DNA of 64,000 nt from Psychrilyobacter atlanticus DSM 19335 (GCF_000426625.1 NZ_KE384547.1:1789159-1853158), one strand, 5' to 3'; shown: positions 36,197 to 45,960, numbered from the stretch's first letter. Numbers and translations are program-made. The notes: generated by a model from the sequence alone, not told the origin.

Positions 36197-38845
36197 TTAT
36201 TTAAATGCTTCTAAGTTTTCAGTTAATTTATCTAACTTATCTTGGTACTCTTTTTGTATTTTTCTTTCTCTTTCTAAGATATGAGCAGGTGCCTTAGAAG
36301 TAAATTTCTCATTAGATAATTTACCATTTACCTTAGCTAGGTCTTTTTCTACCTTAACCATTTGTGCTTCGATCTTCTTGATCTCAACCTCAGGATCTAA
36401 TAATCCTGCTAGTGGTACATATAGTTCAGAATCTTCTACTACTCTGAATCCTGCACCTGTAGGTTTTTCAACATCTCCAAATTCTAAAGTTTCTAATTTA
36501 GCTAACTTAGTTAGGAATGTTTTATTGTTTTCTAAAGTTTTAAGTTCAGATTCATTACTTGTTCTTAAGATTGCCTTTACTTCCTTTGCAGGAGATATAT
36601 TTATCTCAGCTCTTATGTTTCTAAGGGCAGAAACCACAGATTGTAAGTATTCGAAAGATGCTTCCGCTTCTTCATCTACTAAAGTTTCATTACAAGTAGG
36701 GAAAGATTCAAGCATGATTGTTTCACCTTTCGCTCCTAATTTTTGCCAGATTTCTTCTGAAATAAATGGCATAAATGGATGTAATAATCTTAATCCTTCT
36801 TCTAATACTGTCCATAATACATATTGAGCAGTTTTCTTAGATTTCTCATCTTCACTGTTATATAGTCTAGTCTTAGCTAACTCAACATACCAGTCACAGA
36901 AGTCTCCTCTTAAGAATTCATATGCTCCCTTAGCAGCTTCATCTAATGTGAAACTATCTAAGTTTTCATTTACTTTTTTAGAAGCTTTATTTAATTTAGA
37001 GAAGATCCACTTATCTACTAATTCTAACTCTAATTCATCTTTATTTACACTGTTGATATCGAAATCTTCTAAGTTCATCAATACGAATCTAGATACATTC
37101 CATATTTTATTTGAGAAGTTTCTTCCCATCTCTAATAATTTTTCAGAGAAATGTACATCCTGTCCTTGAGATGTGTTGTAGATCATAGTAAATCTGATAG
37201 CATCTGCACCATATCTATCTATTAATTCTAGTGTATCAGGAGAGTTTCCTAATGACTTAGACATCTTTCTTCCTTGCTCATCTCTAACTATTCCATGTAA
37301 GAATACATTCTCAAATGGGATTTCCTTCATCTCATACATTCCTGCCATTACCATTCTAGCAACCCAGAAGAATAAGATATCTGCTCCTGTTACCAATGTA
37401 TTTGTCGGGTAGAATCTTTCTAAATCTTTATTTTCAGGTAATCCTAATGTTGAGAAAGGCCATAGAGCAGATGAGAACCAAGTATCTAATACATCTGTTT
37501 CTTGAACTAATTCAACTTCTTTTCCGTAGTGTGCAAGAGCCTGAGCTGCTGCATCTTCATCAGATTTAGCTACGAATAAGTGGTTATCAGGTCCGTAGTA
37601 TGCAGGTATTCTATGTCCCCACCAGATCTGTCTAGAGATACACCAGTCTCTTATATTTTCTAACCAGTTGTAGTAAACTTTTTCCCATCTTTTTGGCATG
37701 ATCTTAACGTCACCATTATAAACTACTTCTAATGCGTCTTTAGCCAATGACTCCATCTTAACGAACCATTGATTAGATATTCTAGATTCTATATTTGTGT
37801 TACATCTATAACATCCACCGACTTTATTGTCATAATCCTCTATTTTTTCCATGAATCCTTGCTCTTCTAGATCAGCAACGATAGCAACTCTTGCCTCTTC
37901 ACGGGTCATACCTTCATATTTTCCAGTAAGAGCGTTCATCTTAGCATCAGGAGTAAATATATTCATAATCTCTAAGTTATGTCTTTTTCCGATCTCAAAG
38001 TCATTAGGGTCATGAGCTGGAGTCATCTTCACTACACCAGTTCCAAATTCCATATCTACATAATCGTCAGCTATAATTGGAACTTCTTTTCCTGTAAGAG
38101 GAAGAATTACCGTTTTACCTATTAGATCTTTATATCTCTCATCATTAGGGTTTACAGCTACTCCTGTATCTCCTATCATCGTTTCTGGTCTAGTAGTTGC
38201 TACTACAAACTCCATATCAGAATCTTTTACAGGATACTTTATATGCCACATATGACCTTTGTGCTCACTGTGATCTACTTCATCGTCAGCTAAAGCAGTT
38301 CCACATTGTGGACACCAGTTTACCATATATTCACCTTGATAAATTAATCCATCATTATATAGTTTTACAAATATATCTTTTACAGATTCAGAACAACCTT
38401 CATCCATTGTAAATCTTTCTTTTTCCCAGTCAAGAGACGCTCCTAATCTTCTTAATTGATTAGTGATTATCCCACCATATTCATTCTTCCATTCCCAAAC
38501 TTTTTCGATAAACTTATCTCTTCCAAGGTCATCTCTAGTTAGGTTATCTTCTGCTAATTTTCTCTCTACTCTGTTTTGAGTAGCGATTCCTGCATGGTCT
38601 GTTCCCGGCATCCAAAGAGTGTTGTATCCACTCATTCTTTTCCATCTAATAATAGTATCTTGGATACTGTTATTTAGAACATGTCCCATATGTAATACAC
38701 CTGTAACATTTGGTGGTGGCATAACTATAGTATAGTTAGGTTTTTCATCGTCCATTGTTGCTCTAAAATACTTATTTTCTTCCCATGTTTTGTACCATTT
38801 ACTTTCTATCTCCGTCGGAGAATATATCTTGTCTAATTCCGTCAT
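36197..38845 (-). CDS. valS: Valyl-tRNA synthetase
   Basis: Class I aminoacyl-tRNA synthetase charging tRNA-Val. The 882-residue protein has PPPNVTGVLHMGH (HIGH motif) near residue 43, an editing domain in the middle (TTRPETMIGDTG), GRKMSKSLGN (KMSKS) near 525, the anticodon-binding domain and a C-terminal coiled coil (about 815-882, KIEAQMVKVEKDLAKVNGKL). AGGAGG precedes the ATG. The leader carries a Val-containing peptide and a terminator. Confidence 0.97.
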   Translation of the reverse strand: MTELDKIYSPTEIESKWYKTWEENKYFRATMDDEKPNYTIVMPPPNVTGVLHMGHVLNNSIQDTIIRWKRMSGYNTLWMPGTDHAGIATQNRVERKLAEDNLTRDDLGRDKFIEKVWEWKNEYGGIITNQLRRLGASLDWEKERFTMDEGCSESVKDIFVKLYNDGLIYQGEYMVNWCPQCGTALADDEVDHSEHKGHMWHIKYPVKDSDMEFVVATTRPETMIGDTGVAVNPNDERYKDLIGKTVILPLTGKEVPIIADDYVDMEFGTGVVKMTPAHDPNDFEIGKRHNLEIMNIFTPDAKMNALTGKYEGMTREEARVAIVADLEEQGFMEKIEDYDNKVGGCYRCNTNIESRISNQWFVKMESLAKDALEVVYNGDVKIMPKRWEKVYYNWLENIRDWCISRQIWWGHRIPAYYGPDNHLFVAKSDEDAAAQALAHYGKEVELVQETDVLDTWFSSALWPFSTLGLPENKDLERFYPTNTLVTGADILFFWVARMVMAGMYEMKEIPFENVFLHGIVRDEQGRKMSKSLGNSPDTLELIDRYGADAIRFTMIYNTSQGQDVHFSEKLLEMGRNFSNKIWNVSRFVLMNLEDFDINSVNKDELELELVDKWIFSKLNKASKKVNENLDSFTLDEAAKGAYEFLRGDFCDWYVELAKTRLYNSEDEKSKKTAQYVLWTVLEEGLRLLHPFMPFISEEIWQKLGAKGETIMLESFPTCNETLVDEEAEASFEYLQSVVSALRNIRAEINISPAKEVKAILRTSNESELKTLENNKTFLTKLAKLETLEFGDVEKPTGAGFRVVEDSELYVPLAGLLDPEVEIKKIEAQMVKVEKDLAKVNGKLSNEKFTSKAPAHILERERKIQKEYQDKLDKLTENLEAFK

Positions 38846-38870
38846 AACTGACCTCCTAAGTTTATTTTAC

Positions 38871-38905
38871 AAAAAAATAGTAGCTATTTAATTCAAAATA
38901 GCTAC
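38871..38905 (-). terminator. valS attenuator terminator
   Basis: Minus-strand GTAGCTATTT / AAATAGCTAC, six-base loop, then TATTTTTTT, 26 bases before valS. The 5' arm can pair instead with ATAGCTAT (38952-38959), which lies four bases after the leader stop codon. A ribosome at that stop would cover it. Confidence 0.8.
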
Positions 38906-38962
38906 TTTAATCTCTTTATATTATTCAAGGGTTTTATAAAAATTCAAAACCATAGCTATCAC

Positions 38963-39013
38963 CTATATCAATTTGATTAAAATGTGATTAACTTTGACCT
39001 CTACTCTTTTCAT
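38963..39013 (-). CDS. valS leader peptide
   Basis: A 16-residue ORF, MKRVEVKVNHILIKLI, with three Val codons (GTA, GTC, GTT) at positions 4, 6 and 8. GGGAGG lies 10 bases before the ATG. The antiterminator element follows the stop directly, then the terminator. Stalling at Val codons would leave ATAGCTAT free to block the terminator, raising valS expression when tRNA-Val charging is low. Confidence 0.72.
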   Translation of the reverse strand: MKRVEVKVNHILIKLI

Positions 39014-39195
39014 AAATGTATTTCCTCCCTCTAAATTTATTCATAAATGTTACCATTAATTTTAACTTTTGTCAATTTTAAATAGACACCTTTTAACAGT
39101 AGATGACTATATAATTATACTTTAAATTTATTTTTTTTAGTATAAATTTTAAAATCATTTAAAAAATGATATATTATATTATATCTTAAATATAT

Positions 39196-39232
39196 AGGAG
39201 GTTTTGGATTTTATCCAAATTAAAATATAATT
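39196..39232 (+). promoter_or_regulatory. treR ribosome binding site with intervening hairpin
   Basis: AGGAGG (39196-39201) lies 31 bases from the treR ATG, too far to work directly. The hairpin TTTGGA/TCCAAA between them would shorten the gap. A nine-codon frame (TTG at 39204 to TAA at 39230) is the alternative, though its spacing to the site is only two bases. Confidence 0.35.
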
Positions 39233-40183
39233 ATGAAAAAACTTACAATAATAGACATAGCTAAATTAGCAGGAGTAGGTAAATCTACTGTTTCTAGAGT
39301 TATAAACAATGATAAAAAAGTCAGCCAAGAAACCAAGGAAAGAGTATTAGAAGTTATAAAAGAAAATAATTATAAACCTTCCCAAAGTGCTCAAAATATG
39401 AGATCAAAAAAAAATAAAGTCATAGGAATTATAAATACCCGTCTAGAGTCAAAATCAGAGACAAAAGTAATTAAAAATATATTAAATACACTATACGAAG
39501 ATAATTATGATGCTATTATTTTAGAAAGTTTATTTTCTCAAGAAAAAACAGTAGAACATATTGAGGTATTAAAAAATAAAAATATTGCCGGGATCATAAT
39601 TTTTGCTATAAGTACTCTAGAATATAATTTTTTAAAGAAATTAAAAATACCAATTATCATGGTAGCGAAAAAAGTAGACGGTTTTACCAGTATTGCCTAT
39701 GATGATTATGGGGCAATAGAATCTATATTAAACTACCTCATTAAAAATAGCTATAAAAATATAGCTTATATAGGAGTGGATAATAAGGATATCACTACAG
39801 GATTTCAACGATACTCTGCTTATCGGGATTATACAATCAAATATAATAAAGAAAACATCTCTTATTTTGGTGATTTTTCATATAATAGCGGATATAACTT
39901 AGCAAAACAATTATTTTTAGAAGAAAAACAAGTAGATTCTATAGTCTGTGCCAGTGATAGTATAGCACTAGGAGTTAAAAAATATTTAGATAAACACCAA
40001 ATAAAAGAAGTTTTAGTTACAGGTGTAGGAAATGATCCACTGATCAAATTTTTATACGATGACTATATCTCTATAAGTTTTGGATATGATGAAATAGGAA
40101 ATTTAGCAGGAAAAGCTATATTAGATAAAATAAATAAAAAAGATGTCAAAGATATTATCATAGATGGAAATATAACCTTATAA
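39233..40183 (+). CDS. treR: LacI-family trehalose operon repressor
   Basis: A 316-residue regulator. The HTH LTIIDIAKLAGVGKSTVSRVINN covers residues 3-25 and the periplasmic-binding-like sensor domain about 60-316. The sequence resembles E. coli TreR along its length (RLESKSETK, LESLFSQEKTVEHIEVLKNKNIAGIIIF). It is expected to bind trehalose-6-phosphate. It is followed by treB and treC, whose promoter carries a GGGAACGTTCCC operator like that of E. coli TreR. Confidence 0.9.
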   Translation: MKKLTIIDIAKLAGVGKSTVSRVINNDKKVSQETKERVLEVIKENNYKPSQSAQNMRSKKNKVIGIINTRLESKSETKVIKNILNTLYEDNYDAIILESLFSQEKTVEHIEVLKNKNIAGIIIFAISTLEYNFLKKLKIPIIMVAKKVDGFTSIAYDDYGAIESILNYLIKNSYKNIAYIGVDNKDITTGFQRYSAYRDYTIKYNKENISYFGDFSYNSGYNLAKQLFLEEKQVDSIVCASDSIALGVKKYLDKHQIKEVLVTGVGNDPLIKFLYDDYISISFGYDEIGNLAGKAILDKINKKDVKDIIIDGNITL

Positions 40184-40207
40184 TAAAAAATATAGCTATT
40201 TCACAGG

Positions 40208-40235
40208 AAAAGAGATTTTAAGAAATCTCTTTTTT
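40208..40235 (+). terminator. treR terminator
   Basis: AAAAGAGATTT / AAATCTCTTTT with T run, 25 bases after treR. Confidence 0.85.
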
Positions 40236-40253
40236 GTATTAATTTAATTTAAT

Positions 40254-40282
40254 TTGACTTCTTATGGAATATAATGTATATT
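40254..40282 (+). promoter_or_regulatory. treBC promoter
   Basis: TTGACT (40254-40259), 17-base spacer, TATATT (40277-40282) with TG just before it. Confidence 0.75.
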
Positions 40283-40293
40283 TTTATTAATCA

Positions 40294-40309
40294 GTGGGAA
40301 CGTTCCCAC
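40294..40309. promoter_or_regulatory. TreR operator
   Basis: Perfect palindrome GTGGGAACGTTCCCAC beginning 11 bases after the -10, over the transcription start. The position fits repression by TreR. Confidence 0.88.
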
Positions 40310-40336
40310 GAAAATGTTAGGAGGTTGTTGATTTAT

Positions 40337-41764
40337 ATGAATAAGATAAATAAAGAAGAGATCAAAGATTTGATTGAATTAGTTGGTGGGAAAGATAATA
40401 TCTCTGGTGTTACACATTGTATTACAAGGATGAGATTTGCTTTAAAAGATGAGAATAAAGCAGATGTTGATTCAATAAAAAAATTAAAGTCAGTAAAAGG
40501 TTGCTTTACTAGTGCAGGTCAATTCCAAGTAATAATTGGACCTGGAGTAGATATGTTTTATAAAGAATTTATAATGACTGCAAAATTAGGCTCTATGGAT
40601 AAAGCTGAGGTTAAACAAGCTGCTAAGGGGAATATGAAGTTATTAGAAAGAATTATCTCGAACTTAGCCGAAATATTTGTACCCCTTTTACCTGCCATCA
40701 TAACCGGAGGATTAATCTTAGGTTTTAGAAATATTATTGGTGACATAAAGATGTTTGATGGGAAAACATTGGTTGAAATAAGTCAGTTTTGGGCAGGTGC
40801 AAACTCATTTTTATGGTTGATTGGAGAAGCGATCTTTCATTTCTTACCAGTAGGAATTACCTGGTCTGTAGTAAAGAAAATGGGGGGAACACCAATTCTC
40901 GGTATTGTTTTAGGGATTACATTGGTGTCACCACAGTTAATGAATGCCTATCTTATCGGTTCTCAAGTGCCAGATGTATGGAACTTTGGATTTTTTAATA
41001 TTCCAAAAGTCGGTTATCAAGCTCAAGTAATACCAGCAATGTTAGCAGGAGTATCACTTGCATGGATTGAAAACAAGATGAAAAAAATAACACCAGTCTC
41101 TATCCAAATGATATTGGTTCCATTTGTAGCATTATTAGGAGCAGTAATCTTAGCCCATACTATAATCGGACCAATAGGTAGATCTTTAGGAGATGGAGTA
41201 GCGTTTTTAGCTAAAGCAGCATTAACAGGACCATTTGCTGTTATAGGGTCTTCATTATTTGGATTTATTTACGGACCATTAGTGATAACGGGAATTCATC
41301 ATACAACAAACGCAGTCGACCTCCAGCTAGTTCAAAATTTAGGAGGAACAATGTTGTGGCCATTAATCGCCCTATCAAATATTGCTCAAGGTTCGGCTGT
41401 GTTAGGTATTATTTTGGCTAATAAAAAAAATAAAGAAGAAAGGGAAGTATCTATACCTGCAGTAATATCAGCCTATTTAGGTGTAACAGAACCTGCAATG
41501 TACGGTATCAACCTCAAATACAAGTTTCCAATGTTATGTGCTATGGTTGGTTCAGCTTGTGCAGCAATTATAGCAGGACTTTTTGGAGTGATGTCCAACG
41601 GTATAGGTATTGGAGGTATTCCAGGAATATTATCTATTAAACCACAATATTGGGCTGTTTATCTCATATGTATCTTAGTAGCTATAGTTGTTCCTGTAGT
41701 CTTAACTATGATAATTTACAAGAGAAAATTAGCTAAAAACGATCCATTATTAAATATAAATTAA
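40337..41764 (+). CDS. treB: Trehalose-specific PTS EIIBC
   Basis: Imports trehalose as trehalose-6-phosphate. EIIB is N-terminal (about 1-80, phospho-Cys in SGVTHCITRMRF) and EIIC follows (about 105-470, ITGIHHTTNAVDLQL near 320). Length 475 residues, as in TreB. The ATG at 40337 is chosen because AGGAGG lies about 12 bases upstream and homology begins there; the longer frame would run through the operator. Between treR and treC. Confidence 0.92.
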   Translation: MNKINKEEIKDLIELVGGKDNISGVTHCITRMRFALKDENKADVDSIKKLKSVKGCFTSAGQFQVIIGPGVDMFYKEFIMTAKLGSMDKAEVKQAAKGNMKLLERIISNLAEIFVPLLPAIITGGLILGFRNIIGDIKMFDGKTLVEISQFWAGANSFLWLIGEAIFHFLPVGITWSVVKKMGGTPILGIVLGITLVSPQLMNAYLIGSQVPDVWNFGFFNIPKVGYQAQVIPAMLAGVSLAWIENKMKKITPVSIQMILVPFVALLGAVILAHTIIGPIGRSLGDGVAFLAKAALTGPFAVIGSSLFGFIYGPLVITGIHHTTNAVDLQLVQNLGGTMLWPLIALSNIAQGSAVLGIILANKKNKEEREVSIPAVISAYLGVTEPAMYGINLKYKFPMLCAMVGSACAAIIAGLFGVMSNGIGIGGIPGILSIKPQYWAVYLICILVAIVVPVVLTMIIYKRKLAKNDPLLNIN

Positions 41765-41788
41765 AAACCAATTTAGAGGAGTTATAGT

Positions 41789-43435
41789 ATGAGTTTTAAA
41801 GATAAAGTAGTTTACCAAATCTATCCAAAGAGTTTTAATTGTACAACAAATAAAACTCACGGAGATTTAAACGGTGTTATAGAAAAATTAGATTACCTAA
41901 AAGAATTAGGAGTAGAATATATATGGTTAACTCCTATATACCCTTCTCCAATGAATGATAATGGTTACGATGTTGCAGATTACACAAATATAAATCCTGA
42001 CTTTGGAACTATGGAAGATTTTGATATATTAGTAGAGGAAGCAAATAAAAGAGGGATAAAGTTGATGTTAGATATGGTATTTAACCATACTTCTACAGAT
42101 CATATTTGGTTTCAAAAAGCATTACAAGGAGAAAAAAAATATCAAGATTATTATATTTTTAAAGATAATAACAACTCCAATACTCCTCCTACAAATTGGA
42201 CATCAAAGTTTGGTGGGAATGCATGGGAATATATAGAAACTTTAGATAAATACTACCTCCATTTATTCGATAAAACTCAAGCAGATCTCAATTGGGAAAA
42301 CCCAGAATTGAGGGAAGAGATCTATAAAGTTGCAAATTTTTGGTTAGAAAAAGGTGTAAAAGGATTTCGATTAGATGTAATAAACTTAATTAGTAAACCT
42401 GAAAAATATGAGGATGATCTCATAGGAGATGGTAGAAGATTTTATACTGATGGAACTAAGATCCATCAATACTTGAAAGAATTAAATGAAAACACTTTTG
42501 GGAGATATAATGATGTTATTACTGTAGGAGAGATGAGTTCTACTACACTAGAAAACTGTATAAAATACAGTGATCCAAAAGAAAAAGAGCTGTCTATGAC
42601 ATTTAGTTTTCATCATCTAAAAGTAGATTATAAAGATAACGATAAATGGTCATTAAAAGATTTTGACTTTTTAGAATTAAAAGACCTTTTATCTACTTGG
42701 CAGGTTGAGATGGATAAAAACAATGGTTATAATGCATTATTTTGGTGTAACCATGATCAACCTAGAGCTGTCTCAAGATTTGGTAACGACAAAAAATATA
42801 GATTAGAATCTGCAAAAATGTTAGCTTCTACACTACACATGATGAAAGGAACTCCGTATATCTACCAAGGTGAAGAGATTGGGATGACCAATGCAAAATA
42901 TGACAACATAGAATTATACAGTGATGTCGAATCATTAAATTATTATGAAATTTTAAAATCACAAGGAAAGACTACAGAGGAAACACTCCACATATTAAAT
43001 CAACGTTCTAGAGATAATTCTAGAACTCCTGTACAGTGGAATGATGGCCTTAATGGTGGATTTAGTGAAGCTAAACCTTGGTTATCGTGTATAAAAAATT
43101 ATAAAGAAATAAATGCTGAAAAATCATTAAAAGATAAAAATTCAATTTTTTATTACTACAAGAAATTAATACAATTAAGAAAAGATTATGAAATAATATC
43201 TAATGGTAGCTTCGATAGATTTTTAGAAAACCATAAATCGATATTTGGATATAAAAGAAAATTAAACACTGAAGAATTAATTTGTTTAAATAATTTTTAT
43301 GAAGAAGAAATTGAGATAGAAATTGAGGAATTAGAAAAATATGATATTTTAATTTCAAATTATAAAAATACTAATTTCAAACAAAATATCGTGAAATTAA
43401 GGGCTTATGAATCAATAACATTATATAAAAAATAA
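41789..43435 (+). CDS. treC: Trehalose-6-phosphate hydrolase
   Basis: A 548-residue GH13 enzyme cleaving trehalose-6-phosphate to glucose and glucose-6-phosphate. It has VYQIYPKSF, LMLDMVFNHTS near residue 95, GFRLDVINLI near 192, the acid-base Glu in TVGEMSS near 245, and CNHDQPRAVSRFG near 318. The start follows AGAGGAG by 8 bases, 25 bases after treB. Confidence 0.93.
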   Translation: MSFKDKVVYQIYPKSFNCTTNKTHGDLNGVIEKLDYLKELGVEYIWLTPIYPSPMNDNGYDVADYTNINPDFGTMEDFDILVEEANKRGIKLMLDMVFNHTSTDHIWFQKALQGEKKYQDYYIFKDNNNSNTPPTNWTSKFGGNAWEYIETLDKYYLHLFDKTQADLNWENPELREEIYKVANFWLEKGVKGFRLDVINLISKPEKYEDDLIGDGRRFYTDGTKIHQYLKELNENTFGRYNDVITVGEMSSTTLENCIKYSDPKEKELSMTFSFHHLKVDYKDNDKWSLKDFDFLELKDLLSTWQVEMDKNNGYNALFWCNHDQPRAVSRFGNDKKYRLESAKMLASTLHMMKGTPYIYQGEEIGMTNAKYDNIELYSDVESLNYYEILKSQGKTTEETLHILNQRSRDNSRTPVQWNDGLNGGFSEAKPWLSCIKNYKEINAEKSLKDKNSIFYYYKKLIQLRKDYEIISNGSFDRFLENHKSIFGYKRKLNTEELICLNNFYEEEIEIEIEELEKYDILISNYKNTNFKQNIVKLRAYESITLYKK

Positions 43436-43442
43436 TACACTT

Positions 43443-43480
43443 TTCCCTAGAAATTTAAAGATTTCTAGGGAATTTTTTTT
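43443..43480. terminator. treBC terminator
   Basis: TTCCCTAGAAAT / ATTTCTAGGGAA with eight T, also usable from the minus side. Confidence 0.92.
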
Positions 43481-43488
43481 AAGTATAA

Positions 43489-44061
43489 TTACTTCTTTTT
43501 TAAATTTGTTCCCTTGTCAGAAAAATAAATATCTCCTAATATCTTGATATTTTTATCTTCAACAACTATATTAGCATTGGTTATTTGAGGATAGATCTCT
43601 TTATATTTATTCTCGTTTATTTTAACTTTAATAGGCTTCATATCTGTAAAATCCAGTGGAATCAACAAATCTTTTTTTATGACCTTATCAAGCTTCAAAA
43701 ATTCTAATCCTACAATGTCAAATTTAGCTAATTTAAGGGCTAATTGACCAGTTTTATCATCTATTACAGGCTCTAATTCTCCCCTTAAAGCAGCGCTTAT
43801 AGTAGAACCATTTAAGTTCACATCAATTTTACCAGTAATGTCGATTCCTTCTTTTTTTAAACTAACGACCATATCTTTCACAGTATATTCAATCAAAGTC
43901 TTTTGATCTAAAATTTTAGCCTCTTTTTTTGTAGTTATGGGCCCAGTAGCTTTAATAAAAGAGTTGATAGTTTCCTCTGATATCTGGATATTTATATCTT
44001 TTGTAAAAGTTGTTGTTGCTAAAACAGTAAAAATATAAATTAATAATAATACTTTTTTCAT
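43489..44061 (-). CDS. Exported protein of unknown function
   Basis: Not recognised. A 190-residue protein with a cleavable signal peptide (about 1-20, ending TTTFT). It has beta-rich alternation of charged and hydrophobic residues, such as GKIDVNLNGSTISAALRGEL and IKVKINENKYKEIYP. This suggests a periplasmic or outer-membrane-associated lipid-binding-like fold (inference). AGGAGG lies upstream of the ATG. No operon partner. Confidence 0.6.
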   Translation of the reverse strand: MKKVLLLIYIFTVLATTTFTKDINIQISEETINSFIKATGPITTKKEAKILDQKTLIEYTVKDMVVSLKKEGIDITGKIDVNLNGSTISAALRGELEPVIDDKTGQLALKLAKFDIVGLEFLKLDKVIKKDLLIPLDFTDMKPIKVKINENKYKEIYPQITNANIVVEDKNIKILGDIYFSDKGTNLKKK

Positions 44062-44178
44062 AATTTTATTAAACCTCCTTATTTGTATTCTATAATATTA
44101 ACATTAAAAGAAGAAGAATTGAATAAATAAAAAAACCTCCTAAAAACTATTAGTTCATAGAAGATATTTTTAAAGGAC

Positions 44179-45690
44179 TTAGGCTTTCTTATTTCTTTTT
44201 TTCATATAAGGAATCATAAATAGTATTCCTATTATAACTATATTCAGACTACTCATGGCTGCACTCTCTAAAAATAATTTATTGGTATACAGATTATAGT
44301 TTACAACTGACGATAATGGAAGATATCTTCCCAGCTGCATGGTATAGGTTATAGTAAACTCTGCATAGATAACAGCAAAGATCTGCAGGTAGGTTCCTGT
44401 CAGAACTTCCTTTAAAATTGGGAACTCCACATAGATAAAGGTCTGGAATTTATTTGCTCCATCAATACTACTGGCTTCCAATATATCTAATCTAAATTTC
44501 TTTATATATTGATACATAAATGAATAAGCCAGGGGAACCGTAGTCAGAAAAAATCCTCCTATAAGTAAAAGTATATAGGGAATATCATAGATGATATTTG
44601 TATAGACCAGGGTTATTCCCAAAAATCCACTAGAGATTCCAAAGGTAGAAAATATTATATATGTACTAAATTTACCGGATAATTTCAACAATAGATAGGT
44701 AAATATCACCACTATAAAAGCTGTTACCATAGCTATCATCCCTGAGTTTATAATAGATTCTACCACTGGGTATTTTTTATTGAAGGCAGGTGAAAGAATA
44801 TCTATAAAGGCCCTAAAAGAGAACCTCTTATCATAATAGTTGTAGAAGGAAAAAACTAAATTTATTCCCACAATCCCAAATTCAAAGAGAATAAACAGGT
44901 AACTATATACCTTTGTAATCAGAGATACTTCTCCAACTTTTTCATCCTCTTCCAGTTCATACCCGGTAATCTTCTCACCGATAATATTCACCCCAGTCAA
45001 AATTATAAACTGAACTATCCCCAGAGCAAACATCCTAGAAAAATCAGCACTTCCCATAAGGGAATTTACTATCTCTACTTCCAGAGTGGAAAATTTTAAT
45101 CCTCCTAAAGATAATACTATCCCGAAAGAGGTAAATGAATAGGTAAACACCAGGAAAAAACCTCTGAATATCTGAGGTAAGATAAGAGGCAGTTTTATCC
45201 TTGTAAAAATAACCCACTTACTTGCCCCGCACTCCAAACCAGCTTCTATTACTTCATTGGGGATCCTCTTCAACCCTAGAGACAGATATTTGACAAATAT
45301 CGGTGCATTATAAAATACATTTGCAATCAAGATAGCTTTCAAACTATATAAGATTCCCAAATTCTTTAATAAAGGCAGGTTGAATACCAATGAAAATGTT
45401 ATTACTGTAGATATTACAGGAAAAAAGAAGGGGATAAATATAGTCCCCTCCAATAGAGTGCTAAGTAATCCCCTTCTATAAGTTACATAATATGCAGGAA
45501 GGATGGCTGCAATAAAAGCTAAAATTGAAGATAGAATCCCCTGCTTAAAGGACATAAAGATGAGATCCAAAGTTTCTCTATCCATAATTCCTATTAAGTC
45601 TTCTACATGGAAGAAATCCCTTCCAAATATATAGATAGGAAATATCCATAATATCAGATACCCTATATTCAAAATTCTAGCTTTTTTCAT
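44179..45690 (-). CDS. thiP: Thiamine ABC transporter permease
   Basis: A 503-residue fused permease with about twelve membrane segments and two EAA-type loops (EAGLECGASKWVIFTRIKLP near residue 148, EASSIDGANKFQTFIYVEFP near 400). The double-length form matches ThiP. It lies downstream of thiB in the same direction, separated by 360 bases of odd intergenic DNA. No ThiQ ATPase follows. It may use the ATPase at 47.0-47.7 kb. Confidence 0.82.
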   Translation of the reverse strand: MKKARILNIGYLILWIFPIYIFGRDFFHVEDLIGIMDRETLDLIFMSFKQGILSSILAFIAAILPAYYVTYRRGLLSTLLEGTIFIPFFFPVISTVITFSLVFNLPLLKNLGILYSLKAILIANVFYNAPIFVKYLSLGLKRIPNEVIEAGLECGASKWVIFTRIKLPLILPQIFRGFFLVFTYSFTSFGIVLSLGGLKFSTLEVEIVNSLMGSADFSRMFALGIVQFIILTGVNIIGEKITGYELEEDEKVGEVSLITKVYSYLFILFEFGIVGINLVFSFYNYYDKRFSFRAFIDILSPAFNKKYPVVESIINSGMIAMVTAFIVVIFTYLLLKLSGKFSTYIIFSTFGISSGFLGITLVYTNIIYDIPYILLLIGGFFLTTVPLAYSFMYQYIKKFRLDILEASSIDGANKFQTFIYVEFPILKEVLTGTYLQIFAVIYAEFTITYTMQLGRYLPLSSVVNYNLYTNKLFLESAAMSSLNIVIIGILFMIPYMKKRNKKA

Positions 45691-45734
45691 CTTTTTTCTC
45701 CCTCACTTTTTTACTATTTTTACTACCTTTTTCT

Positions 45735-45960
45735 GACGCAGACTAAAATCTGACTTTTGAAGTTTCTAGTCGTCCAGCTTATACCATAAACACCTTACGA
45801 GTTTCGTCGACCCTACTATGTCCGTCAGGCATCCCACTAAGAAACGGGAATCACTGGCACTTCCCCACTAAGACAATTAGAAACTTCTGGCTCTTTTTAG
45901 ATGCTTTTTCTAGCTGTTGAGAAAAAGTGTCCCGTATCAAAGGCAGAAACTTTGGAACTT
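45735..45960 (-). other. Structured intergenic island, possible IS605 right-end remnant
   Basis: Visibly richer in G+C than its surroundings and with no intact gene. On the minus strand GAAGTTTCTA (45889-45898) and TAGAAACTTC (45760-45769) form a 10-pair outer stem. The stem encloses small stems such as GGGAA/TTCCC, ACGA/TCGT and GTCG/CGAC. Beyond it, CAGATTTTAGTCTG resembles the subterminal hairpin of IS200/IS605 elements. A 16-codon open tail ending SGEVPVIPVS-stop precedes. A TnpB remnant with an omega-RNA-like scaffold is one reading; an unassigned structured RNA is another. Confidence 0.4.
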
